DNA from: Chaenocephalus aceratus
Lineage: Eukaryota; Chordata; Actinopteri; Perciformes; Channichthyidae
Length of the DNA stretch: 64,000 nucleotides
Assembly (NCBI GenBank): GCA_023974075.1
Contig: CM043800.1
Span: 36,355,211-36,419,210 of the forward strand
Direction: 5' to 3'
Shown here: one piece after another, positions 22,524 to 33,268 of the stretch
Layout: each line of letters opens with the position of its first letter
Position numbering within the stretch: position 1 is the first letter of the stretch
Position numbers and translations under genes: made by a program
The notes under the pieces: generated by a model
The model's database searches: none
Told to the model about the DNA's origin: nothing
The model's input: the letters and a program-made list of their open reading frames with translations, nothing else

Positions 22524-22849
22524 GGCTAGTTTACAACGATCGTCTTAGTGAGGTCCTTCGTTTTAGATGATTTGCTGAGTGGAGGGTGGGGCTCATTGCG
22601 TTGAATGGGGGAGTCAATTATAGAATTGAGAGTTTTTAGAAAAAAAAGTTCTTTAAGCGTTGTAGCTTTTTCATCTCATCTCCAGCAATAGGTGAAATTT
22701 AAGAATAAGTAATAGTTTGTCATGATTTTACGGAAAAAAGTCAAAAGTATAGTTTATCAGAAATATGGAAAAGTCATTGTGTACAAATAGTATGTTGAAA
22801 ATCAAAAAAGAAAACTCAATTCAATACAATTTAATGAATATTTTACCCT

Positions 22850-23580
22850 GTTCTAAAGTTTTGCACCCTTAAGGAAAAACCCCTTCCTTACCAAGTACTT
22901 CATATTATACCCTTTGTTAAGTGTTGCGTACATCAGGGTGTATCTCAAAGTATCTTGGTAACATAAAATAACTAAAATATGTAAGTTTATCAGAAAAAAA
23001 AAAAAAACCCATTGTTTAACTGAACAAGTGTTGCATACATCAAAGTGTGTCTAAAAGTATCTTAGTAACACAAGAAAAGAGAAAAAAGGCTTGATGTCAA
23101 CAAAACTGTATTTTTCCACTGAAATAGCGTTAAAATAAAAAAAAGTGCCTTTAAAGAAAATGTATTCAGACAAAGTATTTTATTTTCAAAAAAAAAAAAA
23201 AAAAAAGTTTAAGGTTTTGCATACATAAAAAGTGTATCTTACAGTTCCGTTGTGAGAGAATTACACACAAATCTGCCAAGTGTCAGGGAAAATTGTTAAA
23301 ATCACAAACTTACCTTTTAGAGAAACAGTCTTTAAGAAAAAATCTAATCAGACTGTACTTCATTTTCTAGTTTTAAGGTTTTGCATCCCTCAAAGTGTGT
23401 CTAAAAGTATCTTGGCAAGAGAAAAAAAGCCAAAATCTGCCTTTGCTCTTCCAAAACCATTCAATTCATGGGGAACATCCGCGTGGGAGCAACTTTGGGT
23501 CAAACTTTGTAATGTGATTAAATTGCGTTACAATATTTTAAGTCTGCCCCTCCTCCTCGGTTTAAAGAGTGTTTGGAATG
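22850..23580 (+). repeat. R-repeat family, inverted set (right arm)
   Basis: Mirror of 17400-18130. On this strand each unit reads GTGTTGCATACATCAAAGTG then TATCTTGGTAAC-like sequence. A small indel near 23555 distinguishes it from the left arm. Confidence 0.55.
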
Positions 23581-23984
23581 ATTGACAGTTGAAGTTTGTT
23601 TAGTGCGATAAACATATTTATTGCTGTGTATACAAAGAGCAATATATTAAACTTTGGCGATTAGACTCCATCTTGCTGTGATAGATTTAGGGGTACGAGA
23701 ATCCGACTAGGAAAGGTGAAAGTCTTCATTAAAGACCCTGCACTTCATGAAAGAACTTGCACTGAGCTTCATCGAGTGAAAGCAAACCCAAGATTAACAT
23801 TTGTAATGAGCTGTACCCACTTGGCATTTTACCTAGCTATATTTGCAGTGTCCATTTTCTTAACTTCTTCTTAGTTGTGAGGGGGTCATTTTTAAATGAC
23901 TGTCGATACATTTTGTCCCAATTGAAAGGGCTGTTGTGAAGTTTTTGACCTCTTTGTGATGTTGAGTTGTCTATGTGTGGATCT
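23581..23984. other. Arm DNA without recognised genes (right)
   Basis: Mirror of 16996-17399. Confidence 0.45.
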
Positions 23985-24095
23985 CCTGCAGAAATACGAT
24001 ACGATAATACGATAATACTTTAATGGTCAGATCAAATTTGACTTGCATCACAGCAGCTCCATGTTTAACATCAATATAGACAAATATCAATAGCA
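23985..24095 (-). mobile_element. Host dispersed repeat with (TATCGTAT)n tail, right arm
   Basis: Mirror of 16885-16995. On the plus strand it reads in the same direction as the copy at 61965-62075. Confidence 0.6.
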
Positions 24096-24894
24096 GCAGT
24101 TTGGTCCGCATGCTGGTTGGCTCCGTCTCAGCCGCCTGCTGCTCAGAGTTTGGTTTGGATCAGAGGGGCTGCTGGTTAGGACTCTGCTCTCTCTTATTCA
24201 CATGCTCCAGTTTTGATTTGACAGGCCTAATATCTCTGAATAATGCATTTGAAAGCATAGATTTATTTATACTTATCATTTTGTATCTGATAATCGTAAT
24301 AAAAACAGGAACAACGTATCTATTGTTGTCAAATGTTTTTAAAATTCATGTTTTTTGTGTTAGATAAAGAAATTCTAGAATGTTTTAGGGAAAAGTTAAG
24401 AATTGGACCCCCTGCATATTTTGATGATTATCAGTAAACATTATGAATAAAAAAAAAGTTTGGGCTAATTTTGATATTGCCCTATACCTGTTCTATAATA
24501 TGCACTTAAAATACAAACATTTAAGCAAGCACTTTCCTAATTAACAAGAAAAAACAAGGTGACACAATTGCCGATTGCTGAATAAAGAAAAATAAATGGA
24601 TAAGGGCAGGGAACACTAACACTATGAAGTACTTTGTTTTTAGTAGATGTCGTTAACCCCCTGAGGCAGTCCAAAAACTAAGAATCTGTCTCTTAACCAC
24701 CATCCCCCGAGAGCCTTAACATATTTCAACTCCCTACAGCAGCTGGGGGTGTGAACTCCCGTACAGAATGTCAGTCATTGTGTAACACTTTTTTAGTTTT
24801 GGTCGATGTGAGTGCTCGTATATCTTGAAATCGTTTTAAAAATGTTGCCAGTTTTTGAATGATTTTAATAGTTTGTTTTACTTTGCATATTTCT
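24096..24894. other. Arm DNA without recognised genes (right)
   Basis: Mirror of 16086-16880. The open frame at 24101-24367 differs at its start from its mirror because of an indel, so it is not supported. Confidence 0.5.
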
Positions 24895-25130
24895 GCAGGT
24901 CTCCCTTGAAAAAGAGATCTATGATCTCAATGGGACCAATCTGGTTAAATAAAGGTTTTATATTGACTGGCTAATGTGCCATTTTATTTGTGTTTTACAG
25001 CTGTATTTGTCTGCCTTTCATGTCTGTGTTTTATATGTTGTAACTTTGTACATGCTGCCCTTCTTGGTCAGGTCACTCTTGGAAAAAGAGATTTTAATCT
25101 CAATGAGGTTTTTTTTACCTGTTAAATAAA

Positions 25131-25165
<35 letters not shown>
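24895..25165 (+). mobile_element. Dispersed retroelement-tail fragments and (AT)n tract, right arm
   Basis: Mirror of 15822-16085. The AT tract (25133-25161) is longer than in the left arm. Confidence 0.65.
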
Positions 25166-25167
<2 letters not shown>

Positions 25168-25390
25168 CACTCTGCAGATTTGTGTGTAATTCACATGGAG
25201 GTTGAGGCATATCCAGCCACCCCGTGATATCAATGTCAGCCATAGCGCTGTCCAGATCTGGTGTCCTAAATGTTGGTGAGGATGGCGGTCCTGTAGGCAT
25301 TTGATCCAGGCTGCATATCGTGGGGAGAGACTTGGTTTTTCTCAGATTTTTAGGTCTAGGAGTGTTTTTAGCTGTAAAATACCTCCACAT
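25115..25390 (-). pseudogene. ORF B, interrupted frame (right arm)
   Basis: Same first 75 residues as the left copy, then (AT)n-encoded IYIY and a different end set by tract length. The break lies at the same base in both arms. Confidence 0.4.
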
Positions 25391-25988
25391 TTTAGTTTAC
25401 AGCGTACGGTTAAATCTTTCTACCGTACATGCCTTATGTCACTGGCGGTTATATAATGTGCAATACCTCTTTTCTTCAACAAGTTTTGAAAAAAACTTTA
25501 GTAAAGAATTCTTACCCCGCAGCTGTTTGTAACTTTTTTTTTAGGGATCTCGCTGTGTGTTAAAAACTATATCAAAAAGCTTTGGTAACTTTACCCTTCT
25601 TTTTCTTTTTAATGTTTGAGCACAGGTTTTTTCTAAATACATTTATGACTGTTAACAAATAATTAAAAGTCATCATTATATTCGGACAGCGATTGCATAT
25701 CGCAGAGATCTGCTTGAAAATGCTGCAGCGGTCTGAGAACGAAAACTTTGTTTTCTTACAAAATCCACTCGTGTCGACTTGTATAAAATGTATATGCGTT
25801 ATCCTCTGATAAATATTCTCTGACTTTCTATATATTTTAAGTATATTACCTACCTCCCCCTAATTACCGCATGGTTGTCTCCATAGGGGGTTTACGGTTC
25901 CTCCACAGGGGGTTTGGTTTTTTTTTTCCCCCTCCCTTATCCTTTAACAAAAAAGCTGCCTTTTTAAAATATCTGTTTTTTATATGCT

Positions 25989-26072
25989 TTACTTTTGATT
26001 TGGAGCACCCAACGGATGGTCGTAAGTTGTCACCGATGTCTCGCTGATTAAACTCATATCAAGACGTCTCAT
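25989..26072 (-). pseudogene. Micro-ORF A2, truncated (right arm)
   Basis: 27-codon mirror copy with the same early stop. It keeps Gly at the position where the left copy has Ser. Confidence 0.45.
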
Positions 26073-26214
26073 GGCCACAAGAGACGCTGGCTTTTATTTA
26101 AACAACCTCTAAGGGGAGATGGGGTGGGGGTGGGGAAAGTGTGTGTGTGGGTGTGTGTGTGTGTGTGTGTGTGGTGTGTTCCCCCTCCCCTCGGCCCACC
26201 CTATGGTCTCTCCC

Positions 26215-26379
26215 TCATGTCCTGTTCGCAAAAACAGAGAGGCGAAGTTCTTCGGCTGTAGGTGTCTGAACCCGGCATACAAACTTCATTCGTTTCTTGA
26301 TTGGAGCACCCAACGGATGGTTGTAAGTTGTTACCGGTGTCTCGCTGATTAAATTCATATCAAGACGTCTCTTGGCCAT
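26215..26379 (-). CDS. Micro-ORF A1, 54-aa basic protein (right arm)
   Basis: Mirror of 14599-14763 with the same 54 codons. A TAAATAAAAAG box precedes it on this strand. Confidence 0.45.
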   Translation of the reverse strand: MAKRRLDMNLISETPVTTYNHPLGAPIKKRMKFVCRVQTPTAEELRLSVFANRT

Positions 26380-26458
26380 TTTCTCTCGACTTGAGAAATA
26401 TTTAAGAGTGAAGCTGGCTTTTTATTTAGACAGTGGGAGATGGGGTGATGGGCGGGGA

Positions 26459-26497
<39 letters not shown>

Positions 26498-26756
26498 CCT
26501 CCTCCACCATATGTTTTCTCCCCTCCTGTCCTGTTTGCAAAAATAGAGAGGTTTAAATATACATTTTTTTAGATGCTTTACTTTAGATTAATTTCATGTT
26601 ATTTGCAAGTTACATTCAATACTATATACAGGATTAATCACACAGGAAGTGGTTAGGAGGCGGGATATATATCCTATGTATATTAATTGATTGAAAACAA
26701 CTGCATTTAATTTTTCTCATTTTTTTAATTTTAATTTATTTTAATTTTATTTTGTA

Positions 26757-26910
26757 AACCGGAAGCGGTGGCTGTACATCCGGTCGAACGATTCGGGACT
26801 TCCGGTAGAATGACACGGGACTTCCGGTTTTCAAAATAAAATAAAAAGGCGGGACTTCCGGTTTTCAAAATAAAGAGGCGGGACTTCCGGTCAAAAAGGG
26901 GCGGGGCGAC
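26757..26910. promoter_or_regulatory. Terminal ETS-like motif cluster and GC box, right arm
   Basis: ACTTCCGGT motifs mirror the left cluster, the outermost at 26883-26891, with GGGGCGGGGC next to it. Confidence 0.55.
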
Positions 26911-26963
26911 CTGTCACTTTCTCTGCATACTAATGAGATTGATACCGCATTTGTATCACTACT

Positions 26964-26969
26964 TGCCTC
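26964..26969. repeat. Target-site duplication TGCCTC, right
   Basis: Identical to 14014-14019 and directly outside the final T of the element. Confidence 0.85.
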
Positions 26970-27440
26970 TCTTGCATATCAGCCTGTGAAGGACACTGCT
27001 CAGGAACTAGTTGATGCTCTGTATGTGATGACTACTTCCATCCTGGAGAGGATCAGAAACACATGGATCCTGAGGTTGAAGCTCGAGCCGGTGACGAGGG
27101 ATTATTAACATTTTCAAGTATTCAGAAAAAGTCAGCATTTTGAGAAAAGTTAGATTTTTGAGATTTTGAGAAAAAGTCAGAATTTTTTTGATTTTGAGAA
27201 AAAAGCCAACATTTTGAGAAAAAACTCAGTATTTTGAACATGGCAGGATATGATTACCTACAAGACCCGGTATTCCTGCATCTTGTGACTGTGTGACTCC
27301 CTCTCTTGGATATCAGCATGTGAAGGACGCTGCTCAGGAACTAGTCTCTGTATGTGATGACTGCTTCCCTTCTGGAGAGGATCACAGACACATGGATCCT
27401 GAGAGTGAAGCTCAAGCCGGGGACGAGGGATATTTTTCCT
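26970..27440. repeat. Local tandem duplication containing the empty target site
   Basis: 26970-27110 and about 27298-27440 are close copies: both share CTCAGGAACTAGT, ATGTGATGACT, GGAGAGGATCA and ACACATGGATCCTGAG. Between them lies an array of ATTTTGAGAAAA(A)GTCAG-like units (27115-27240). In the second copy CATCTTGTGACTGTGT is joined directly to CTCTCTTGGATATCAG. In the first copy the same junction is split by the palindromic element. Confidence 0.75.
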
Positions 27441-27849
27441 AACAGAACCCTTACTCTCATGAATGCTACCATGTTAAGTATAACCTTCAGATAGTATTAT
27501 TATGATAATAAAATTAAGTGGCATAATCAGCCTGCAGGACTTTGGCCTCACATGAGCCGTATTCAACAAGTTAAGCTTCCCGTGAAGAACACGGTCACAA
27601 TGTTATAAAATATGTCAGAGAATAGTGCTTTTACACCTCACACTACTAAAACCCTTCAGCGGCACACTGCAGGTCAGAACCATAACAGTCTCTATACGCT
27701 GCCATGATTCCACACTCAGCTGCATTAAAACGTGTAAGAGCCCTCATTGAAAAGCAAAGAAACAAACCATATAAAAAATTACTTATAATATATCGATAAC
27801 TGAATGAATATGGAACAATATCACCCAAACTTCTATATGAGTACAATGA

Positions 27850-27893
27850 GCAGTGTGTGTGTGTGTGTGTGTGGTGTGTGTGTGTGTGTGTGT

Positions 27894-27928
<35 letters not shown>

Positions 27929-27950
27929 TGTGTAAGCTACAAACTTGAGA

Positions 27951-28016
<66 letters not shown>

Positions 28017-28099
28017 TGTGAGTTTAAGCTACAAACTTGAGAGTGTTTGTGTGTGCGTGCGTGCGTGTGCGTGTGTGTGTGGTGTGTGTGTGTGTGTGT

Positions 28100-28134
<35 letters not shown>

Positions 28135-28228
28135 GCTACCACTTGAGAGTGTTGTGTTTGTGTGTGTGTGTGTGTGTGGTGTGTGTGTGTGTGGTGTGTG
28201 TGTGTGTGTGTGTGAGTGTGACTGATGT
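27850..28228. repeat. Compound (TG)n array with a repeated 22-bp spacer
   Basis: Three TG blocks are separated by TAAGCTAC(AA)ACTTGAGAGTG at about 27932, 28025 and 28132, giving a higher-order period of about 93-107 bp. GGTG interruptions recur inside the blocks. Confidence 0.85.
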
Positions 28229-31200
28229 GTTTCCTTCCTGTCTGAGGTTGTTCGAGTAAAGGCTGCGGGCTCAGAGGGAATGCTACAGCCAGGGCACGGG
28301 AGGAGCCTTTCTCCTCTCTACTTCGACAGCCAATGACTAACAAAAGCCAACTATCCCTGTGTGTCTCCTTACCAAGCGATGGAGTCCAAGAATATGTGAG
28401 AGGGGAGGCCGGTATGGAGGTGCTCCAGTTTCATGGCTGCATAGAGCGGGCGGTGAGCTGAACGCAGCCAAGGTGATCCCTGCCAGCCATTCTGCCCTGC
28501 CTTTAGTATTCATTCTCCAGGCGATCAAACCTGCTGCCAGCCGGTGTGTGTGTGGTGTGTGTGTGTGTGTGTGTGTGTGTGTATTAACACGCTCAGACGA
28601 ATCGAGTGTGAGTGTGCGCCTGCATTAAGAAACACGTGGGTGCGGGTGTGCAGATGTAAGCTTGAGACCCTCACAGAGTGATATATAAGTGTTGCGTGAG
28701 GATGTGCGTAAGTTAATGAATGAACAAACACGTGGGCATCGTGCAGCAGTGCTGATTAGGAAGAAAGGGATGAAGTCAGAATAGACCAGGGGCCAAAAGA
28801 CCCCCACTCCCTGTGCACAGCCACTGGAGTAAACCTGGGTGCACGCAGCTTCCTGCTGGGGAAGGATAAGACAGAAAAGGGGAACTCAGGAAGTAATGAG
28901 AAGGGAAAGAACAAAGGAAGAAGTAAACAGGGGCGAGGGGGTAGGAGGAGGATGAGCGGCGGAAGTGGGTTTGGGGAGAAAAGACAAAACAGCGTAGTAA
29001 CAGGATGAGCAGGAGAGGGGAGGGAGGAATCGAGTGATAAGGGGCAGACAGGGAAACCAAGAGGGGGATGAAAAGTGCTCTGTTCTGGTTGTGGATGAGG
29101 AGGCGAAGAAGAAGGAGGAGAAAACTGGGGATAGGGAAGGAGCTGAGCAGCATGCAGTGAGGCAAGATGGCTGCAGGGGAAAGAGCACCCGGCCAAATAT
29201 GGTCATCAGGACCGAGCTCTGTCCTACTTCCTGTTAATGGGCTAATTGGAGGCCTGGATGAAGCAGGGAGAGCCATGTGTGCAGCCTGTCTCTTTGATTT
29301 GTTGTGCTAAAATGAGTGATGCAGGACTTGAGCCTGACATACAGACAAAGCTCTGCAGCATGCTCAAAAACACACAAGCACAATAACATCCCTATTTCCC
29401 TTGATTTCATGGAGAGCTAGTTGGCATAGCGACCCCATGCTGAGGGAGGCTGCTCCATTGTGTGAGGGTGACTGAGCAGGTGGCGAGCACATTGTACCTG
29501 CCCATCAGTGTGTGCCTGTGTGTGCCTGTGTGTGTTTGTGTAACGCCGCCCAGGGCTCCTCCATGCTGTGTGAATACTCATAAATCTATGAAGGCCCCCC
29601 CCCAGGTTTCACTTGGGGCTATGGGTGTAATAGACTGGAGACAGGTACCATACGCACCATGTGGCCAGGTCAACAACCCTCAGCTGTAGCATCTGTACGC
29701 ATGGCGGGCAATCAGGGATGTACAAATACAGATTGACCGGGGGCATGGCTGCAAGTGGCTCTCCTCCCGTTGTTGCGTGCGTCCTCCCTAGCTTCAGTGC
29801 TCTCTCATAAAAGCAACAGTGCATCTCTGTTGTCAACAGTATCTTTCTTTTGAATTATTCCCTCTCTTAATTAGCTTCTATTGTCAACAATGATTCTTGG
29901 CGATGGTGTTCACCCGAGAATGTGGGGACAAACTGACAACACTGATTACAAAGGCATCGCCGTGGCCAGGAGATAAAGTGTGCCAACAGAAAAAGCACAG
30001 CTACTGATTCATCACATCTATTTCAGTTGTCCCACGCAGGTCTTGTTGCTATGTGAGTTGCTATGATTGACCAGCAGGTCTCACGTCCGCGTGCACAGCA
30101 AACCCCATTCCAGCCTGAATTAAGCCATTATATTGGAGGCAGTGCTTCAAAAGAAGGGGTCGCTTTCATGATGGCTGCACACACCATCACAATGCTGCAG
30201 CTGGGGAAACTTAAACAACTCGTGTGCTGTACAGTCAGCCAGTGGGATGGCAAGACGTGCCTTCAAAGAGTAGAGCTGCTGGGTGAGATGGCTCTGAATG
30301 TGACAAGTCCTCGTACACTGCTCCATATATGGACAAATAAAAGGAGGTGTCACTCTCGACTTTGTTGAAGCGAAAAAGTCTTTAACGATCGCATCACAAG
30401 AGGCCGCAGGCTAAAAACAACAACAGCTGAAAAAAGTATGTACAAGCTGTTGGGGCATCAGGAAGGCAGCATATGGAGTAGTGAACGTACATTTCATCTG
30501 CCAGCATACTGTGAACACAGCCACACCGACGAGATGCTGTGTACAGTGTGTTTTTGTGACACACACGAATGTAACCATTATCATCAGAAAATATGCGCAG
30601 GAACAGCATATTTTCAAATCCCCTCCCTCCACACAGAAAATGTCTTCAACAACAACTCTGGGAATTGTTCAAGTGCTCACGTCACTTGTTCTCCTGCAAG
30701 GCACCGTCTTCTCCGTCAGCCGCTCATCTGGTGTGCGCTTGAAACAGGGCCCCAGTGTGGGGCTTAGCTCTTGTTCTTCCTGACAGCTACACTTACAATG
30801 AGGCCTGTTGGCATCGCAGCGTTGGTTAACATTCAGCAACAACGCTTCTTAAACAACTCCGCTGTGGCTGCTAAGCCCCGTATTAAAGCACAGATAGGAC
30901 GCCCAAAACCGTTCTCTGCATGCCGTTGTTAGACAGGCATGCTTTCATTTAGAGTCCTGCTGAGCTAGTGCATATGACATACTTGTGGAAAAACAAAAGC
31001 ACCAACTTCAAGTAAATACATGTCCAGTGTAACCTGGCAACGTCTTCATAGGTCTGTAACATTACGATGAGTGTTGTATACAGCAGGGCCCATCGAGGCC
31101 CACTTCGAGCGCATCTAGCAACTCTCTAGCCCAAACAGGCAAATAAATACACACCGTTTTTTCTGGAGCTGATGATGGAGGTAACTAATGAGTAAGTGCT

Positions 31201-33174
31201 TCCTTCTCATCTCTGAGGCACTCACAAGATAATGGCAGTCGATAAAGACAAAGTTTATCAGCTGAAACACAAGCGATCATTTCAATTATCCAGGAGACAG
31301 GATATTAGTTGGGTGGGCAAAACTCCAGATTGATTTACTTAAATAAAGATTAAACGTGACAATCAGCGTAAGTCTTTATTGTCATTTGATTATCACTAAT
31401 GAATTAAACTATTCTTTATAGGGGGCTAGTAATAATGGCTATTGGCTAGTAGATATCTGACCCATTTTCCAACCAGGAGGGGGAAAGAAGACTTATTGAC
31501 GTTAAAGACGGTACATTAGAAATCCAACAGTGGTCAGGAGTAACATAGCAACTGGATAAGGAGGAGAGACGGAAACAAGAAATGTGTCAGCGTTAAGTGA
31601 GTATGCGTCAACTTCAGTTGAATTTAAGTGCTGTGGTAAGACTGTGCCTCAGGACAAATGAGCTTGGACTGACGGGAAATGGAAAAGTGAGGAAGGGAGA
31701 GAACCCTCCTGTTCCCGTCAGGTGAGCGGACACACACTCGCACTTTCTGACAGTGTTTTTTTAAGAGTTTGCATAACATGGACACTCTCCGACAGCCAGT
31801 GGGGAAACTGACAGAGCAGCAGGCACGTGTGCGCATGTGAGAGCTCCCACAATGCCTAGCAAGGAGTACATGAACTGTGTCGGTGCTCATTTAATTATAT
31901 GTGCGTTTGTGAAGGTGTGTCCATCTCTGTCAGTTTCAGAACGCCAGCAGTGCAGTGATGGCTGCGTGGATGACACCCTCCGTTTGACAGCGGGCTCCAA
32001 GCGAGGACGCTAGTCATAACATAACAGCAGGGAAGGTGGGAGGACATCACCTCCAGCACACACACACAGTGACACACGATGACACAGTGTTAAAGTCATA
32101 TCAAGGTCCATATTTAGAAATGGCTATCATCTCTGACCTCTCTCCATCCTCATTAGTCCACTAGACGGCTCCGCAGGCCTGAAGCTGCCGCGGGCACACA
32201 CACCAATGTGTGTGTGGTACAGTAACTGATGCACACGGCCCGTGGGTTTCATCCAGCCTCGTTAATGTGTTGTGGTTGCCAACATGTTCACAGCCTGTTC
32301 CTATGATAGTGTTTTTAGATCATCTAAAACCAGGTGCCAAATCAACTCAGTAGTGATCTCAACAAATACATTCCACTCATTCATTCATACATTGGTTATA
32401 CAAACATGTCAATTATTATTGTTTTGTTTTTGTACTTTGTTATAATTATGAATTTGAGTGAGAAAAAAAAAGGAAAAAAAAAGAATATATATATTATTAT
32501 TGTTGTATGTTTTTGTTTCTGACCTGTTCAATAAACTGACTAAAAAAAATAATGTCAACAGTTAGAGGTGCAGAGTGACTGGAGAGGAGCACAACATGAA
32601 GTCCGGCGATGCTCCAGTACCGACATGAGAGTTCAAATCAGGCCCGATTTCTCTTTCTCCACATGTTGCGTCAATGTACCTAATAAAATGCCAAAGAGAA
32701 GTCCACTGCCTACTTCTTTTAAATGTCAGATGTCAAGATGGCAAATGCCCCTTGAGTACGACCTTAAAAATCAAAATGAAGGTTGAAACAAGCATTATCC
32801 AAGAACGTCATCTGCCCTTATCTCGGAGCCGTCCTGCCCTGCCGATCCTTTCATTATTAATTTTAGCATGTGTGACAGAGGGTAAAAAATGTCAGGTCCT
32901 TACCTGGAGGACAAACCTTTCATTATATCGTTCTCTCTTCTGGTCTTGTTCCTAATTCCATATCTCTTTCTCTTTTTTCTTCTCCTCCCCTTTCTTCGCA
33001 TGTATCAAGTCAATTCGGTGCAGTTCAAAGGGTCTTTATTAGCGTGACCAGCCCTCTGGCGAGTGTGCCAGCTCACTGAGAGGGAACGCTATGATGGAAC
33101 ATCAGCGAACCACACGAATCCCTCCACCGCTATGTAAACGCACCTCAGGTGAACGAATATCAACGCATGATAAG
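28229..33174. other. About 5 kb of low-repeat non-coding DNA
   Basis: Contains a (TG)n tract at 28542-28582 and a purine-rich segment at about 28850-29170. Near 32461-32560 an A-rich stretch with CAATAAA looks like a retroelement or processed-transcript tail. I found no frame with a protein-family signature. Confidence 0.4.
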
Positions 33175-33188
33175 GTGTGTGTGTGTGT

Positions 33189-33267
<79 letters not shown>

Positions 33268-33268
33268 T
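33175..33268. repeat. (TG)n microsatellite
   Basis: Near-pure TG tract with GGTG interruptions at both ends. Confidence 0.95.

Larger units (their letters stand above)
25975..26555 (-). repeat. Tandem duplication of the micro-ORF unit, right arm
   Basis: Mirror of 14430-15010. The (TG)n tracts at 26136-26178 and 26459-26494 differ in length from the left-arm tracts. Confidence 0.75.
14020..26963. mobile_element. 12.9-kb palindromic mobile element (possibly Maverick/Polinton or adintovirus-derived)
   Basis: The left arm (14020-20456, 6437 bp) and right arm (20523-26963, 6441 bp) are reverse complements. Paired coordinates sum to about 40979 near the centre and 40983 at the ends, so only small indels separate them. 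The ends are AGTAGTGATAC and GTATCACTACT, with a 6-bp duplication TGCCTC outside. Each arm carries the same genes (A1, A2, B, C, D, E), the same host repeats and the same noncoding repeats, with genes pointing to the centre. Seen: palindrome, duplication, arm gene set. Known: Maverick/Polinton elements use a retroviral-type integrase and leave 6-bp duplications. Inferred: this is a defective double-ended derivative, because no polymerase, integrase, ATPase, protease or capsid frame is present. Alternatives are an unknown fold-back transposon or an endogenous DNA virus of another family. Confidence 0.85.

Noticed and set aside
14020..26963. The palindrome as an assembly or fold-back read artefact
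   Set aside because: Artefactual fold-backs mirror the flanks too. Here the flanks differ, a 6-bp duplication is present, arms differ by scattered indels, and a paralogous empty site supports the junctions. Still worth confirming with long reads.
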